From NCBI RefSeq assembly GCF_900129045.1, contig NZ_FQTX01000001.1:372001-436000 (forward strand): 64,000 nt of DNA, read 5' to 3'. The notes beneath the pieces are model-generated. The model worked only from the letters and a program-made list of their open reading frames with translations, did no database searches and was not told where the DNA came from. Position numbers and translations under genes: made by a program. Of the stretch, positions 54,184 through 63,700 are shown piece after piece. Source of the DNA: Bifidobacterium merycicum DSM 6492 (lineage in GTDB: Bacteria; Actinomycetota; Actinomycetes; Actinomycetales; Bifidobacteriaceae). Each line of letters starts with the position of its first letter. The stretch's first letter is position 1.

Positions 54184-55551
54184 GTGAAGATCAGCGTTCG
54201 TAACCTCGAACCCACCAAGGTGAAGCTCACCGTTACCGTCGACCAGGAAGAGTTCGACCCGTACCTGGAAGAAGCCCGTAAGAACATCGCCAAGGAAGTG
54301 AACATCCCCGGTTTCCGTAAGGGCCATGTTCCCGGCAAGCTCGTCGAGCAGCGTTTCGGCTTTGGTGCCGTCGCTGGCGAGGCTGTCAACGGCGCCGTTC
54401 CGGAGCTGTACTCCAAGGCCCTGGAAGAGAAGAAGATCCGCCCGATGGCCGAGCCGGAGTTCGATGTCGTCGACATCCCGGAATCCGCCAAGGACGAGAA
54501 GAAGCTGAAGTTCACCGCCACCGTCGAGCGTCGCCCTGAGTTCGACCTGCCGGAGATCGAAGGCATGGAGATCGCCATCGCCGCTCCGGAAATCAAGGAC
54601 GAGGATGTCGACAAGCGCCTTGAGGCCCTGCGTCAGCGCTTCGGCACCCTGGTGAGCGTCGATCGCCCGGCCGCCAAGGGCGACTTCGCCAACATCGACC
54701 TGAACGCCGAGATCGACGGCGAATCCGTCGACTCCCAGGAAGGCGTGAGCTACGAGCTCGGCTCCAACACCATGCTTGACGGCCTGGATGAGGCTCTTGA
54801 CGGCCTGTCCGCCGGCGAGGAGACCACCTTCGAGGGCACCCTGGAAGCGGGCGAGCACGAGGGTCAGAAGGCTCAGATCAAGGTCAAGGTCAACTCCGTC
54901 AAGGCTGAGGAGCTGCCGGAGCTCGACGACGAGTTCGCTCAGGAAGCCTCCGAGTTCGACACCCTGGACGAGCTCAAGGCCGACATCCGCAAGGCCGCCG
55001 CTCAGGACGCCAAGGGTCGCCAGGCCACCGAGGCCCGCGACGCCTTCATCGCCAAGCTCGAAGAGGGCCTGGAGATTCCGGTGCCGAAGGGTGTGAAGGC
55101 CAACATGATTGAGCAGCAGCTCAAGAACGTGACCGCCGATCCGAAGAAGGCCACCAAGGAGCAGAAGGCCGAGGCCGAGGAAGCCGTCGAGAAGGAACTG
55201 CGCGACCAGATGGTGCTCGATGCTCTGGCTGAGAAGCTGGACGTGCAGGTCTCCCAGACCGACGTGTTCAACTTCCTCGCTTCCATCGCCCAGCAGTACG
55301 GCATGGATCCGAACGCCTTCATCCAGGCCATCATGCGTAACGGCCAGCTTGGCTCCGCCGTGCAGGAAGTCGCCCGTTCCAAGGGTCTGCTTGCCGGTAT
55401 GCGCGCAGTGAAGTTCACCGCCGACGGCGAAGTCGTCGACCTGTCCGACTTCCTGGGCAACGCCGCTGAAGAAGAGGAAGAGGAGTCCGTCGAGGCCGCT
55501 TCCGCCGCCGCTGCCGTGGCCGACGAGCTGAGCGCCAAGGACGGCGAGTGA
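54184..55551 (+). CDS. tig: Trigger factor, ribosome-bound chaperone
   Basis: This 455-aa trigger factor binds ribosomes at the exit tunnel and helps new chains fold. The ribosome-binding motif is GFRKGHVP (43-50). A central FKBP-type prolyl isomerase domain spans about 155-240. The C-terminal helical arms follow, with an acidic, Ala/Glu/Ser-rich tail (about 425-455) that is probably disordered. GTG 54184 starts the standard KISVRNLEPT, with GGAG 10 bp upstream. The strong codon bias fits an abundant protein. A terminator follows. Confidence 0.95.
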   Translation: MKISVRNLEPTKVKLTVTVDQEEFDPYLEEARKNIAKEVNIPGFRKGHVPGKLVEQRFGFGAVAGEAVNGAVPELYSKALEEKKIRPMAEPEFDVVDIPESAKDEKKLKFTATVERRPEFDLPEIEGMEIAIAAPEIKDEDVDKRLEALRQRFGTLVSVDRPAAKGDFANIDLNAEIDGESVDSQEGVSYELGSNTMLDGLDEALDGLSAGEETTFEGTLEAGEHEGQKAQIKVKVNSVKAEELPELDDEFAQEASEFDTLDELKADIRKAAAQDAKGRQATEARDAFIAKLEEGLEIPVPKGVKANMIEQQLKNVTADPKKATKEQKAEAEEAVEKELRDQMVLDALAEKLDVQVSQTDVFNFLASIAQQYGMDPNAFIQAIMRNGQLGSAVQEVARSKGLLAGMRAVKFTADGEVVDLSDFLGNAAEEEEEESVEAASAAAAVADELSAKDGE

Positions 55552-55613
55552 GCCGTTAACGGCTTATGCCGGTGTACCGTGCAGACCTGTTGGTCTGACG
55601 GTTGTCTAGCGTC

Positions 55614-55648
55614 AAGGGCTGGGATCTTAATACGAGATCCCAGCCCTT
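55614..55648 (+). terminator. Terminator after tig
   Basis: A perfect 14-bp stem AAGGGCTGGGATCT/AGATCCCAGCCCTT with a 7-nt loop lies about 60 bp after the tig stop. Confidence 0.88.
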
Positions 55649-55914
55649 TGCCGTATTCCACGCGTGTTTCATGTCGCAACCGTTCGCAACATGCCAAACA
55701 TTGCGGACTATGATGGCAAGCGTCAACGAAGATGTCATCTTATGGATTGCAAGGTTGCAATGACACGGGAAATCCAGACCATTGCAATATCGGTTCGGGT
55801 ACCATGGGGCATGCCACGGCGCACTGCGGCCCTGATTTGCGGTTCACGGTGCGCCGAAACGGTATGAGGCCCGGCGCGTAGGATATAAGCGTTCGGCTAG
55901 GCGAAGGAGAACGA
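55649..55914. other. Intergenic region before dtd
   Basis: No gene or RNA is seen. It should hold the dtd promoter; GATATAA at about 55881 is a weak candidate -10. Codon-like stretches here do not form a convincing protein. Confidence 0.4.
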
Positions 55915-56394
55915 ATGAGAATCGTATTGCAACGGGTGAGTCACGGTTCGGTGGATGTGCTTGATGAAGAGACGGGGAAGCGGGATCTGACATTCGAGCC
56001 GCAAACCATAGGCCAGGGGTATGTGCTGCTTGTTGGGGTGAGTGATACGGACGGCGACGAGCAGATTGCATGGCTCGTGCATAAGATCGCCAACCTGCGC
56101 GTGTTCGAGGATGAGAACGGCAAAATGAACCTGTCTATCGGCAGTGTCGGCGGTTCGATTCTGTCCATCTCGCAGTTCACGCTGTTCGCCGACGTGCGCA
56201 AGGGCAATCGTCCCAGCTTCGTCAAGGCAGGCGCCCCCGACCATGCCAAGCAGGTGTGGCTGCGATTCAACGACGCGCTGCGTGCCGAAGGTCTGGACGT
56301 GAAGGAAGGGCGTTTTGGTGCGCATATGCGCGTGGATATCGCCAACGACGGGCCCGTCACCATCGTGATGGACACCGACGAGCTTATGAAGTGA
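55915..56394 (+). CDS. dtd: D-aminoacyl-tRNA deacylase
   Basis: This 159-aa homodimeric enzyme frees tRNAs wrongly charged with D-amino acids or glycine. The two active-site signatures are present: SQFTLFADVRKGNRPSF (the SQxTL motif) and NDGPVTI (the NxGPVT cis-proline motif). The start ATG 55915 follows GAAGGAGAACGA. The length is slightly above the usual 145-150, with a small insertion near residue 20. A GNAT acetyltransferase gene follows after 12 bp in what looks like an operon. Confidence 0.93.
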   Translation: MRIVLQRVSHGSVDVLDEETGKRDLTFEPQTIGQGYVLLVGVSDTDGDEQIAWLVHKIANLRVFEDENGKMNLSIGSVGGSILSISQFTLFADVRKGNRPSFVKAGAPDHAKQVWLRFNDALRAEGLDVKEGRFGAHMRVDIANDGPVTIVMDTDELMK

Positions 56395-56406
56395 GGACTG
56401 CGGGAT

Positions 56407-57111
56407 ATGCAGGCCGATGAGGTGTATATTCGCCGGCTCAGACGAGCCGACTACCCCGCATTGGTGGAACTGATTCGCCAAACATGGTATGCGGATCAGA
56501 CGGATGGGGATACTGACGGCCATGAGTCGGCTGATCGTGCACGTCGTCACAGCGTGGCATGGCGTCTTGCCGCCATCGACGCGCACGACTGCCTGGCGCG
56601 AGCCATGCATGCCGCAGTAGCCGAACAAAACGGGCGGGTGCTTGGCGTGATACTCGGATCCATTCCCATGAACGTGACGCGTGCGCAAGTGCTGCGGCAC
56701 CGCCTGAGGCAGGCACGCCTGGCATTGCCCATGCTGGCAAGTGGGGCAGGCAGAAACGGGCTGTGCGAACAGCTGGGCATACTGCACGCCGATCGGACGC
56801 TCACACGCACCGTGGACAAAACCTACCAAGCTGAAATCGCGTTGTTCCTCGTCTCGCCCGAAGCCAAAGGGCATGGTGTCGGCGGTCGGCTGTTCGCCCA
56901 TATGCTCGACTGGTTTCAGGCGATCGGTGTCAGCGAATATTTCCTCTTCACCGACACCACCTGCGACTACGGGTTTTATGAGCATAAGGGACTGGAACGC
57001 ATGGCTGTCGAAACGCTTTCCCTCGCGCCCGGCGAAACGCTGAACTGTTTCCTATACGAGGGGCGTGTGGATGATACAGAGCTGGCGGAAACGAGGATCG
57101 TCGAATCCTAG
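56407..57111 (+). CDS. GNAT-family N-acetyltransferase
   Basis: This 234-aa acyltransferase has the acetyl-CoA pyrophosphate loop in motif A as SPEAKGHGVGGRLF (about 155-170), preceded by a hydrophobic strand (EIALFLV). The target is unknown. The region between about 30 and 130 is longer than in minimal GNAT proteins and holds a Leu/Arg-rich helix. ATG 56407 has GAGG about 9 bp upstream. It follows dtd after 12 bp. Its stop overlaps the stop of the convergent YdcF gene by 3-4 bp, with no terminator between. Confidence 0.8.
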   Translation: MQADEVYIRRLRRADYPALVELIRQTWYADQTDGDTDGHESADRARRHSVAWRLAAIDAHDCLARAMHAAVAEQNGRVLGVILGSIPMNVTRAQVLRHRLRQARLALPMLASGAGRNGLCEQLGILHADRTLTRTVDKTYQAEIALFLVSPEAKGHGVGGRLFAHMLDWFQAIGVSEYFLFTDTTCDYGFYEHKGLERMAVETLSLAPGETLNCFLYEGRVDDTELAETRIVES

Positions 57112-57854
57112 CGTTTCACCAAATATTTCAGTTCGGCGAAGAACTCGCGCAGCATATTGTTCACCAGCATGTCGCCAGGCGAACCGGAGGCGATGCCCTG
57201 TGCGTTTGCCAGTCCCTGGTCGCGTGCGATCTGCATGGCGCGCGCCACATGGAAATCGCTGGTGATGATGCCGATGCTCGCATTGCGCTTCGTCATGAGC
57301 TTGCGGCTGTTGGCGATATTCTGCCTGGTGTCTTTCGACTTGGACTCCCTGATGATGCGCGATGCAGCGATGCCATGCCGTTCCAGGTATTCGGCCATGC
57401 CCTGCGCCTCGGGGAACGGCTCGTTCGCGCCCTTGCCACCGGACACAATGCATATGGTGTTCGGGTTGGACTCAAGATAGTCGATGGCCTTATCAAGCCG
57501 ATACTGCAACACCAGGCTCGGACGGGTCTTATGCACCTGCGCGCCAAGTACGATCACATAATCCAATCCCGGTTCACCAGCGGCGCGCATGCCACTGATT
57601 ACCAAACCTTCGACCGCACCAAAACAGATAAGACCCGTGCAAAGCACCACGGCGCATACCCGGCGCACCACTTTCGGCAGTGCCTTCCACCAGCCAAACC
57701 ATACTGCAAGGCCGGCAACCATGAATAGGCATGCGATGACAATCCACATCATCCAAAAACTCGTACCCGAATGCGCCGCCCACACATGCGCGCCATAGGC
57801 TGTGCTCGCCAGTGCCGCCACCATGCAGATCCCCAGTGCCACTCGTTTACCCAT
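57108..57854 (-). CDS. YdcF/SanA-family (DUF218) membrane protein
   Basis: This 248-aa protein has about three hydrophobic segments in its first 90 residues and then a DUF218 domain with its conserved pieces: DYVIVLGAQV, VSGGKGANEPF, and SKDTRQNIANS. Members are linked to envelope integrity, and biochemical roles are not settled. ATG 57854 is chosen because GAAGGGAGCGA lies just upstream; ATG 57869 is an alternative. It converges with the GNAT gene, with overlapping stop codons, which is uncommon in this otherwise well-terminated region. Confidence 0.83.
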   Translation of the reverse strand: MGKRVALGICMVAALASTAYGAHVWAAHSGTSFWMMWIVIACLFMVAGLAVWFGWWKALPKVVRRVCAVVLCTGLICFGAVEGLVISGMRAAGEPGLDYVIVLGAQVHKTRPSLVLQYRLDKAIDYLESNPNTICIVSGGKGANEPFPEAQGMAEYLERHGIAASRIIRESKSKDTRQNIANSRKLMTKRNASIGIITSDFHVARAMQIARDQGLANAQGIASGSPGDMLVNNMLREFFAELKYLVKR

Positions 57855-57954
57855 ATTCGCTCCCTTCATATCGCCTTATTCTACCGGGATGCGGTTGGGA
57901 CCGATACTGACCGGGCATACTGGCTCTGGTTCTTCGCAAAAGCCCTCCTAAAAA

Positions 57955-58075
57955 TGCTTGTTGGCTTGCTTGTGGCACCGTTTGCCGATTATGGCGAGTA
58001 CAAGCGTTGGAATTCCAATGCTTGTACTTCGCGTTTCGGCGTCCGAGTGCCACAAACAAGACGACTAGCGAAAAA
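57955..58075. repeat. Large imperfect palindrome (about 120 bp), possible repeat element
   Basis: The two arms mirror each other about a 12-bp perfect centre TTGGAATTCCAA near 58015. The inner arms GTACAAGC/GCTTGTAC pair exactly. Further out GTGGCAC/GTGCCAC pair, and then GCTTGTTGGCTTG against its partial complement. It can fold as a long hairpin, and both strands have short open frames with similar peptide (YKRWNSNACT and YKHWNSNACT), as a palindrome forces. It resembles a foldback or MITE-like element or a regulatory repeat; no transposase is near. Confidence 0.55.
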
Positions 58076-58308
58076 ATGGGCTATGCTGGCTTGGTTTGTC
58101 CGGTAGATAGCGGTGAATAATTACAGGATGCTGCAGGATTATCGCATTGAACAAGTGAAAACGCGCGATGGCGAGTGGCGCACTGAGGTGCAGGGCTGTT
58201 TAAAAATGAGTGCGAATCATCGGATTTTACCAATGCTCCGTCGATGAGGGCGACTACGGATATCGAAGAATGAGGTCGCTGACTGGAGGACATGTAGAAC
58301 GTTAAAAA

Positions 58309-58354
58309 GTGAGCTGGGAGTATGCCCCTTAAGTCGGACATACTCCTAGCTCAC
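58309..58354 (-). terminator. Terminator after the 488-aa unknown gene
   Basis: A 16-bp stem with one mismatch (58309-58324 with 58339-58354) lies just past the stop codon of the minus-strand gene, followed on that strand by a T-rich stretch. Confidence 0.75.
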
Positions 58355-58370
58355 GCCGTGATTCTCCAAC

Positions 58371-59837
58371 CTATTTCTTGCCCCACCCGAACTTGGGCAG
58401 TTTAATCTCCGGGAGTTGTTTCAATCCGTCTGCTATTCCTTTGCCAAGCTGCTGCACTCCGTCGGCTATCCCGGCGCCTGCGTCCTGAGCACCTTTCGCA
58501 ATGGCGTCGCCCGCATCCTGCGCGATGTGCGCGGCCTGATTTCCGGCGTCCTGCATTCCCTTGGCAACGGCGGCACCGGTGCTCTGAGCGCCATTCGCTA
58601 TCGCATTGCCGACGTCTTGGACGGCGTGTGTGGTCTGCTGCCTGGCATTCTGCAAGGCCTTGCCGGTGTCGTCTACGGCCTTGCCCGCGGCTTCGATCCA
58701 GGTGGGACCGTCTTCGACATGCAGATGAATGTGCTCAAGTTGCAATGTGCTGGCGAATACATTGAGATCACTGGTGATGCTTTCGATGTTGGCAATGGCA
58801 TGAGGTGAACTGTATGGGTTCAGCAGCACCTTCCCACCTACGATTCCAGCCTTCGTTTCCAGTTGCCTGCCCAATGCGTTGAGTGACTGCTCGATTTCCG
58901 CAAGACGCTTGTTCCTGGCAAGCACGATGCCCTTCTTGTATGCTTCGAGCTGTTCAGGCTCCTCTTGGCATACGCGCGCGAGCTCGATGCAGGAGACCTG
59001 ATCCTGCATCCTGACTGCGGATGCGAGCATGCCCAACCACTGGTGGATCTCCTGACGAATCTGCTGGGTCAGCGGGCGAACCTGCTTGGGATCCTGCTCG
59101 CGTTCCACCTTCTCGGTGAGGCCCTTGATTTTGGCGATCGCATACGCTTGGATGGTGGCGATGTCTTGCGGGCAGCCTGACATCTTGGACCATGTGGTCT
59201 CGCTGATCGACCCGACCTGCTGGTAGATGAGCATGGTTTCGTCAATCATGTGGGATATCCCGGCGAGCTTGCTGACGGTCTGATCCTTCTGATCGCGTAG
59301 CAGATCATCGAGCTTCGCATCGATTTCCTTCAGATAATCGGTGATTTCGGAGACGGCCTGTTCCAGTGCCATCTGTGCCATGACGCCGCTGACACCGGTG
59401 AGCATAGCGGGGTTGAGCTGCCCAGGTTGGGTGAATTGCAGATGTTTGATGATGCGCCCGTTCGGTTGCCGTACAACACCGGCTTGGAACGGTCCTTTCT
59501 TACAGTTCGTGCCGTATTTGGCGACCAGTTCGGCCGATTCCTTGGTGAGTTTTACCCAGCGTCCGCTTTCGGCCATGGCATTGCCGGCTGCCTGTGCGCC
59601 TTTGCTGGCTGATGAGATGGTCTGCACGGCTTTAGCTGTGAATGCTTTGGAATCGAAGCCTTCGTCCTTGAGCCAGAGATCTATGGTACCGGCGTCGCCG
59701 AGGAAGACGATGCCTTGTTCGTCTTGGATGATGGTGACGCTTTGCGTGTCGTCTGGATTGTTGTTCCCGGTGTTGGCATCGGCATCACCGTCTCCGCCTT
59801 CGAATGGGATGAGTTTGTTGGAATCGTCGTCGATCAT
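58371..59837 (-). CDS. Uncharacterised actinobacterial protein with helical core and LEA-like repeats
   Basis: This 488-aa protein has an acidic Asn/Asp-rich N-terminus and a segment IVFLGDAGTIDLWLKDEGF. An Ala/Gly-rich part, then GRWVKLTKESAELV, follow, and then a long helical core (about 140-330; AQMALEQAVSEITDYLKEID). The last 110 residues are repeats of about 11-15 residues, such as GDAIAKGAQDAG and GNAIANGAQSTG, that resemble LEA-type amphipathic helices. It ends in a lysine-rich tail KLPKFGWGKK. Proteins with this core occur in other Actinobacteria, but I know no assigned function. ATG 59837 follows GAAGGGA. A second unknown gene lies just upstream in the same direction (102 bp gap). 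Membrane association through the repeats is possible. Confidence 0.6.
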   Translation of the reverse strand: MIDDDSNKLIPFEGGDGDADANTGNNNPDDTQSVTIIQDEQGIVFLGDAGTIDLWLKDEGFDSKAFTAKAVQTISSASKGAQAAGNAMAESGRWVKLTKESAELVAKYGTNCKKGPFQAGVVRQPNGRIIKHLQFTQPGQLNPAMLTGVSGVMAQMALEQAVSEITDYLKEIDAKLDDLLRDQKDQTVSKLAGISHMIDETMLIYQQVGSISETTWSKMSGCPQDIATIQAYAIAKIKGLTEKVEREQDPKQVRPLTQQIRQEIHQWLGMLASAVRMQDQVSCIELARVCQEEPEQLEAYKKGIVLARNKRLAEIEQSLNALGRQLETKAGIVGGKVLLNPYSSPHAIANIESITSDLNVFASTLQLEHIHLHVEDGPTWIEAAGKAVDDTGKALQNARQQTTHAVQDVGNAIANGAQSTGAAVAKGMQDAGNQAAHIAQDAGDAIAKGAQDAGAGIADGVQQLGKGIADGLKQLPEIKLPKFGWGKK

Positions 59838-59939
59838 GGTTATTCCCTTCAAATCCACCTGGTAGCAGTATACGACCGGCAGACGCGTCGGTGCGCTTGG
59901 GAGTGGCGGGGAACAGGTATGCAAGCGGTGGGGAAGTGG

Positions 59940-60386
59940 TCAGTCTTCGATCTGGGCATCGCCCGAGTCAAGGGACTGGAAGATTTCGTTGAACAGGGCC
60001 TCGGTCTGTGTCTGGAGCTTTTCCAGGCGGTTCTTATGCTCGCTGCCGGTTGTGGATCTGTTCATGGTGTCCATAAGACGAAGGCTTTGCAGGGTGCTCT
60101 TCCATCGTTCGACTGGTGCGTTTACGGGAAATTGGTCGGCGTATTGCTCCAGTGTCTCCTCGATGGTGTCGAGTTGCTTGGTGACTCTTGCTGATGGGCT
60201 AAGCGCGGCAGGCAGATGCATGTTCGCGGCTGCCTGTTTGAGCTTGCTGCCTACCTGCTGCTCGCTGACAAGCTGCGCCACCTTCTGCATGTTCTCCGGA
60301 TTGACCGCGATATCGACCGCCGTCTTGACGGCATAGGTCGCCGCCGACGCGACGATCCCCTTCAGAAACCCACCTTTGCGTGCCAC
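59940..60386 (-). CDS. Uncharacterised small protein, partner of the 488-aa gene
   Basis: This 148-aa protein has a basic start MARKGGFLKGIV and a hydrophobic-to-amphipathic helix (about 10-35, ASAATYAVKTAVDIAVN). Two further helical stretches follow, the last rich in Gln/Glu/Lys (about 105-135, probably coiled coil). GTG 60386 follows GAAAGGGG. It is the first gene of an apparent two-gene unit with 58371-59837. No family is recognised. The helical make-up of both proteins suggests they interact. Confidence 0.55.
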   Translation of the reverse strand: MARKGGFLKGIVASAATYAVKTAVDIAVNPENMQKVAQLVSEQQVGSKLKQAAANMHLPAALSPSARVTKQLDTIEETLEQYADQFPVNAPVERWKSTLQSLRLMDTMNRSTTGSEHKNRLEKLQTQTEALFNEIFQSLDSGDAQIED

Positions 60387-60472
60387 CGGTTACCCCTTTC
60401 AACACGGAAACTCTTCTAGGAACAGTGTAGTTCAGGAAGAGAGCGAATATTGGTTAGGTGTAGACGTGTTTA

Positions 60473-60613
60473 ATGCCATTGGTTGATGTGCTGGTGCATA
60501 ATCTGAACGGTGAGTTCAACCAGACCGGTATGAAACTCCGCCCAGAATTCAGAAAAGCCGAGCCATCGGAAGATGACGAAGTCACGATTCATGCGATTGA
60601 GATAGACGACTGA
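60473..60613 (+). CDS. Possible 46-aa acidic peptide
   Basis: This short frame from ATG 60473 ends in an acidic tail (PSEDDEVTIHAIEIDD) and is followed directly by a strong hairpin, as a real gene would be. It may also be the remnant end of a larger lost gene. No ribosome site is clear and no family is recognised. Confidence 0.3.
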   Translation: MPLVDVLVHNLNGEFNQTGMKLRPEFRKAEPSEDDEVTIHAIEIDD

Positions 60614-60617
60614 AAAA

Positions 60618-60670
60618 TGATGGGCTGGGTGATTAGCAGATTATATGTCTGTTAACCACCCAACCCATCA
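60618..60670. terminator. Strong hairpin between the short ORF and the helicase 3' end
   Basis: A 23-bp stem with 3 mismatches, mostly G-U compatible, and a 7-nt loop (60618-60640 with 60648-60670) lies about 110 bp past the helicase stop. It should end helicase transcripts, so the two unknown genes further left are probably transcribed on their own. Confidence 0.75.
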
Positions 60671-60778
60671 GTTCTGTCATCGGCTCAAAACGTTTCGTCT
60701 ACTTTTCGCAGATCTCTACAGACGCTCATCTAGCAGTTATTTGGTGGGTATAACATTTACGTTTACCGATTGAAGGAA

Positions 60779-63700
60779 TCAAAACAACGTGGAATCGCCT
60801 GATCGTTCTTTGATGAGCATTTCGACAATTCCTGGAACGTTGTGCTTCAACTCGTACTGCCAATATTCATTTACTGCTGACGCGGATACTTTGGGTTTCA
60901 TATCCGGAAGGCAAGTGAGAGTAGTTTCTTTGCCATCCAGCATGAAAGTCATCTTGTCGCTTTTGAATGAACATACCGCCCTTACGTCATCCTGGATCAC
61001 TTCTGCAAGCGAAGAAAAGGCATCCCGTGCATCACCATCAGACACGTGATTTCTCACAGTCCCATTCATCGCATAGTCAAGCAAATCAAGTGCTGCGTGA
61101 CGATCGAGCTGATTGTGGAATTGCTTGTTATAGTAATGCTTCAGACAGGAGAAGCATGCATCTTCGCAATCGCAACTGGTGAGTATGCCTCTAGTCTTGC
61201 CGAAGAGTTTCTCGAGATTATGCCCTTTGGAAAGGGCGGACGAGTATCCGGCTCCACTGGAGAGAGAATCGAAAAGAAACACGTCTGCGAACGCGGATTC
61301 ACCACTTCCATCAAGACGTGAGCGGCTGCCGACGCATAATTCATTGAAATCGATGTCCAACAGGTCGACGGCGGCGAGACGCATCGCTTCGGCAAGTGAT
61401 ACGCGAGCCCGTTTCAGCCATCTATTCGCTTGACCGACACTCACCTCGCTCGGGTCTAAGCGGAGGGCGAATATGATCATATCCGTATTGAACACGTCTC
61501 CGATATATATTCCGCTGTCAAAGTCATGCGTGCAGTCAGGCTGCCGGTTCTGCGGAGTCTTAGTATAAGGCGCCTTGATACGCTTAGCTATACCTGCTGA
61601 ATCCGTTGTCGGGAAAGCGGCTCCGCACCGGGAACAAATCGTGAATCCCTCGCTATTCGGCCCTTTATTAATGACCATAAGGGAGCAGTCATGCCTTTCG
61701 CTGTACTTGATATGAGCATAACCGGCATCCGTCATCTCTTCGGAAGGCGTTGCGGAATAGAAGGGTGGTTCCGCAAAGGATAGTTCGGAGCGCTCGCTTG
61801 CTGATGGGGAAGGCTTTCCGTCCTTTGGCGCGAAGCCCCATGGTTTGAGGAATGGCTTGTGTTCAAGTCCGGGTTCTTTGCAGAATGGGCAGCGGTCAGG
61901 TTCTCTCAATTCTTTTTCGTATCCGAACCATCCACAGGTCGGGTTTGTGCAGAGAAGTACCTCGTTGTGATAGTCCTTATTATTGAAATATTTTCTTGCT
62001 GGTTCGAAAGATTCTCCCTGTTTTTTAGCGAATCTTGACGAATGCGAGTAGATCCCGCCAGAAATGTACCGTTTCTTATTCACAATGAGTTCCCGTCCTG
62101 GGGCGTATTCGCTGATGGCCATGTCGAGTGACCGTTCCGGACGTTGCTCGAGTGTTTTGGCATCGGATGAATCCTCGATATCGAATCCGGTGACGTTACG
62201 AGGGAAGGAATACGTTGGAAGTATGGCTGCTTCAAGGAGGCTGTCCAAAAGACTTTTGCAGGTTTTATTATCTGCGGACAGATAATTTTCTCTGTATTTC
62301 CCGAAATCTTCTTTAAGATTGTTCAATTCCACAGATAGGGCCCGACGGAATCCATCGGGATCCAGCTTCCAATTCTGTGGGATTATCTGTTGCTGGACGA
62401 TGGTGCCGAAATCGTACGATTTGAGGAAGGAATTCCATTCCTTCCAATAGCTTTCGAAGAAATCCTCAATGGTGATGTTCTCCATTGAGAATCCATGTTC
62501 GGTGCTGAAATCGGTGAGCAGGATGGTCGCCAGATGCCGTCTGATTAGCTTCTCATTATCCACATCGATGTGTGGCTCTCTCAACTCTCCTCGAACAATA
62601 TGATCCGGGTGTTCGAAGTAGTGGTTGTCGAATGGCCTGGCATCGACATATGTCACGATAGTGGATATCGAAGAGCCACGACGACCCGCGCGTCCCGCTC
62701 TTTGCTGGTAGTTCTCACGCATCGGTGGAATGTTGCGAAGCGCCACTGCGGTAAGGGATCCGATATCTATACCGACTTCCATCGTCGTCGTACAGGAGAG
62801 AACATCCACGGGCTCTTCGTTATCGGACGTATAAATATCTTGGAACCGCATCTCGTATTCCTCGGTGGTGGACCAGCTTTCGCTCTGACCATCCTTATGG
62901 GACAGCTGGGCTGTATGTTCCTCAGTGTTGATTCTTGCGCGTAGGGAATCGTCATCACCTTGGAGAATCTTGACTATTGGATCGCGCCAGAACGCAACGG
63001 AACTGAAATCCGCGAGTTCATGCATGTCGCCTTGCCGGCAATGAGGGCATTTGCCCCATAGATCATATGGTGCGTTTTTGCCGCAGCGACTGCATACTTT
63101 CCATTGGGTATTCGGTTCGATTCTCAATGTGAGGCGGTGCGGATTCAGGTATTTGTATCGAATATCTTTCGCCGATGTCTCAAGGAAATGATTTAGCGCA
63201 TTCGTGAGATGCGTCATTTCATCAGCATCGAAACGTTTTTTCAAGAACTCGTACAACGATCTCTTTCCCTGAGTCTGTCCTTTGAAAATATTGTCATGGT
63301 CTATGCCATATTCTCTGGAGAAAGGCATTGCCTTATCTCGTGTGGACCATTTGATATTTGAGTCCAAAGCGGCGTTGTGGATGAGCAGATATTCACTCCA
63401 CGCGTAGAAAATAGCCTTGAACTCGTCTTCAGTAATTCCGCTCTTGTCAAGTTCCTCGCTAATGTCGAATATATCTTCATCAAAAGGATCTATCCATCCG
63501 ATGGCCATGTCGCTGAGGGACCGATAATGGTCGCAGACTAGTGCCAAAAGAAGGCGCTGATACTCTTCCGGCACATTGCTGTCGCTGCTTCTTAGAATTC
63601 TCAGGAAACGGTGTGGATTGTCGAAACGTCTCTGGTCGCTTTTGATTTGATCCATTACGACTGTGCGATCATCTCCATAGAAGATGCGTGATTTATGTTC

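Noticed and set aside
57847..58059. Short open frames on both strands in the palindrome as genes
   Set aside because: Their matching peptides follow directly from the palindrome, and neither has a ribosome site.
58371..58710. Repeats in the 3' part of the 488-aa gene as a DNA tandem array or mobile element
   Set aside because: The repetition is at protein level (LEA-like helices) with varied codons, and it stays in one reading frame.
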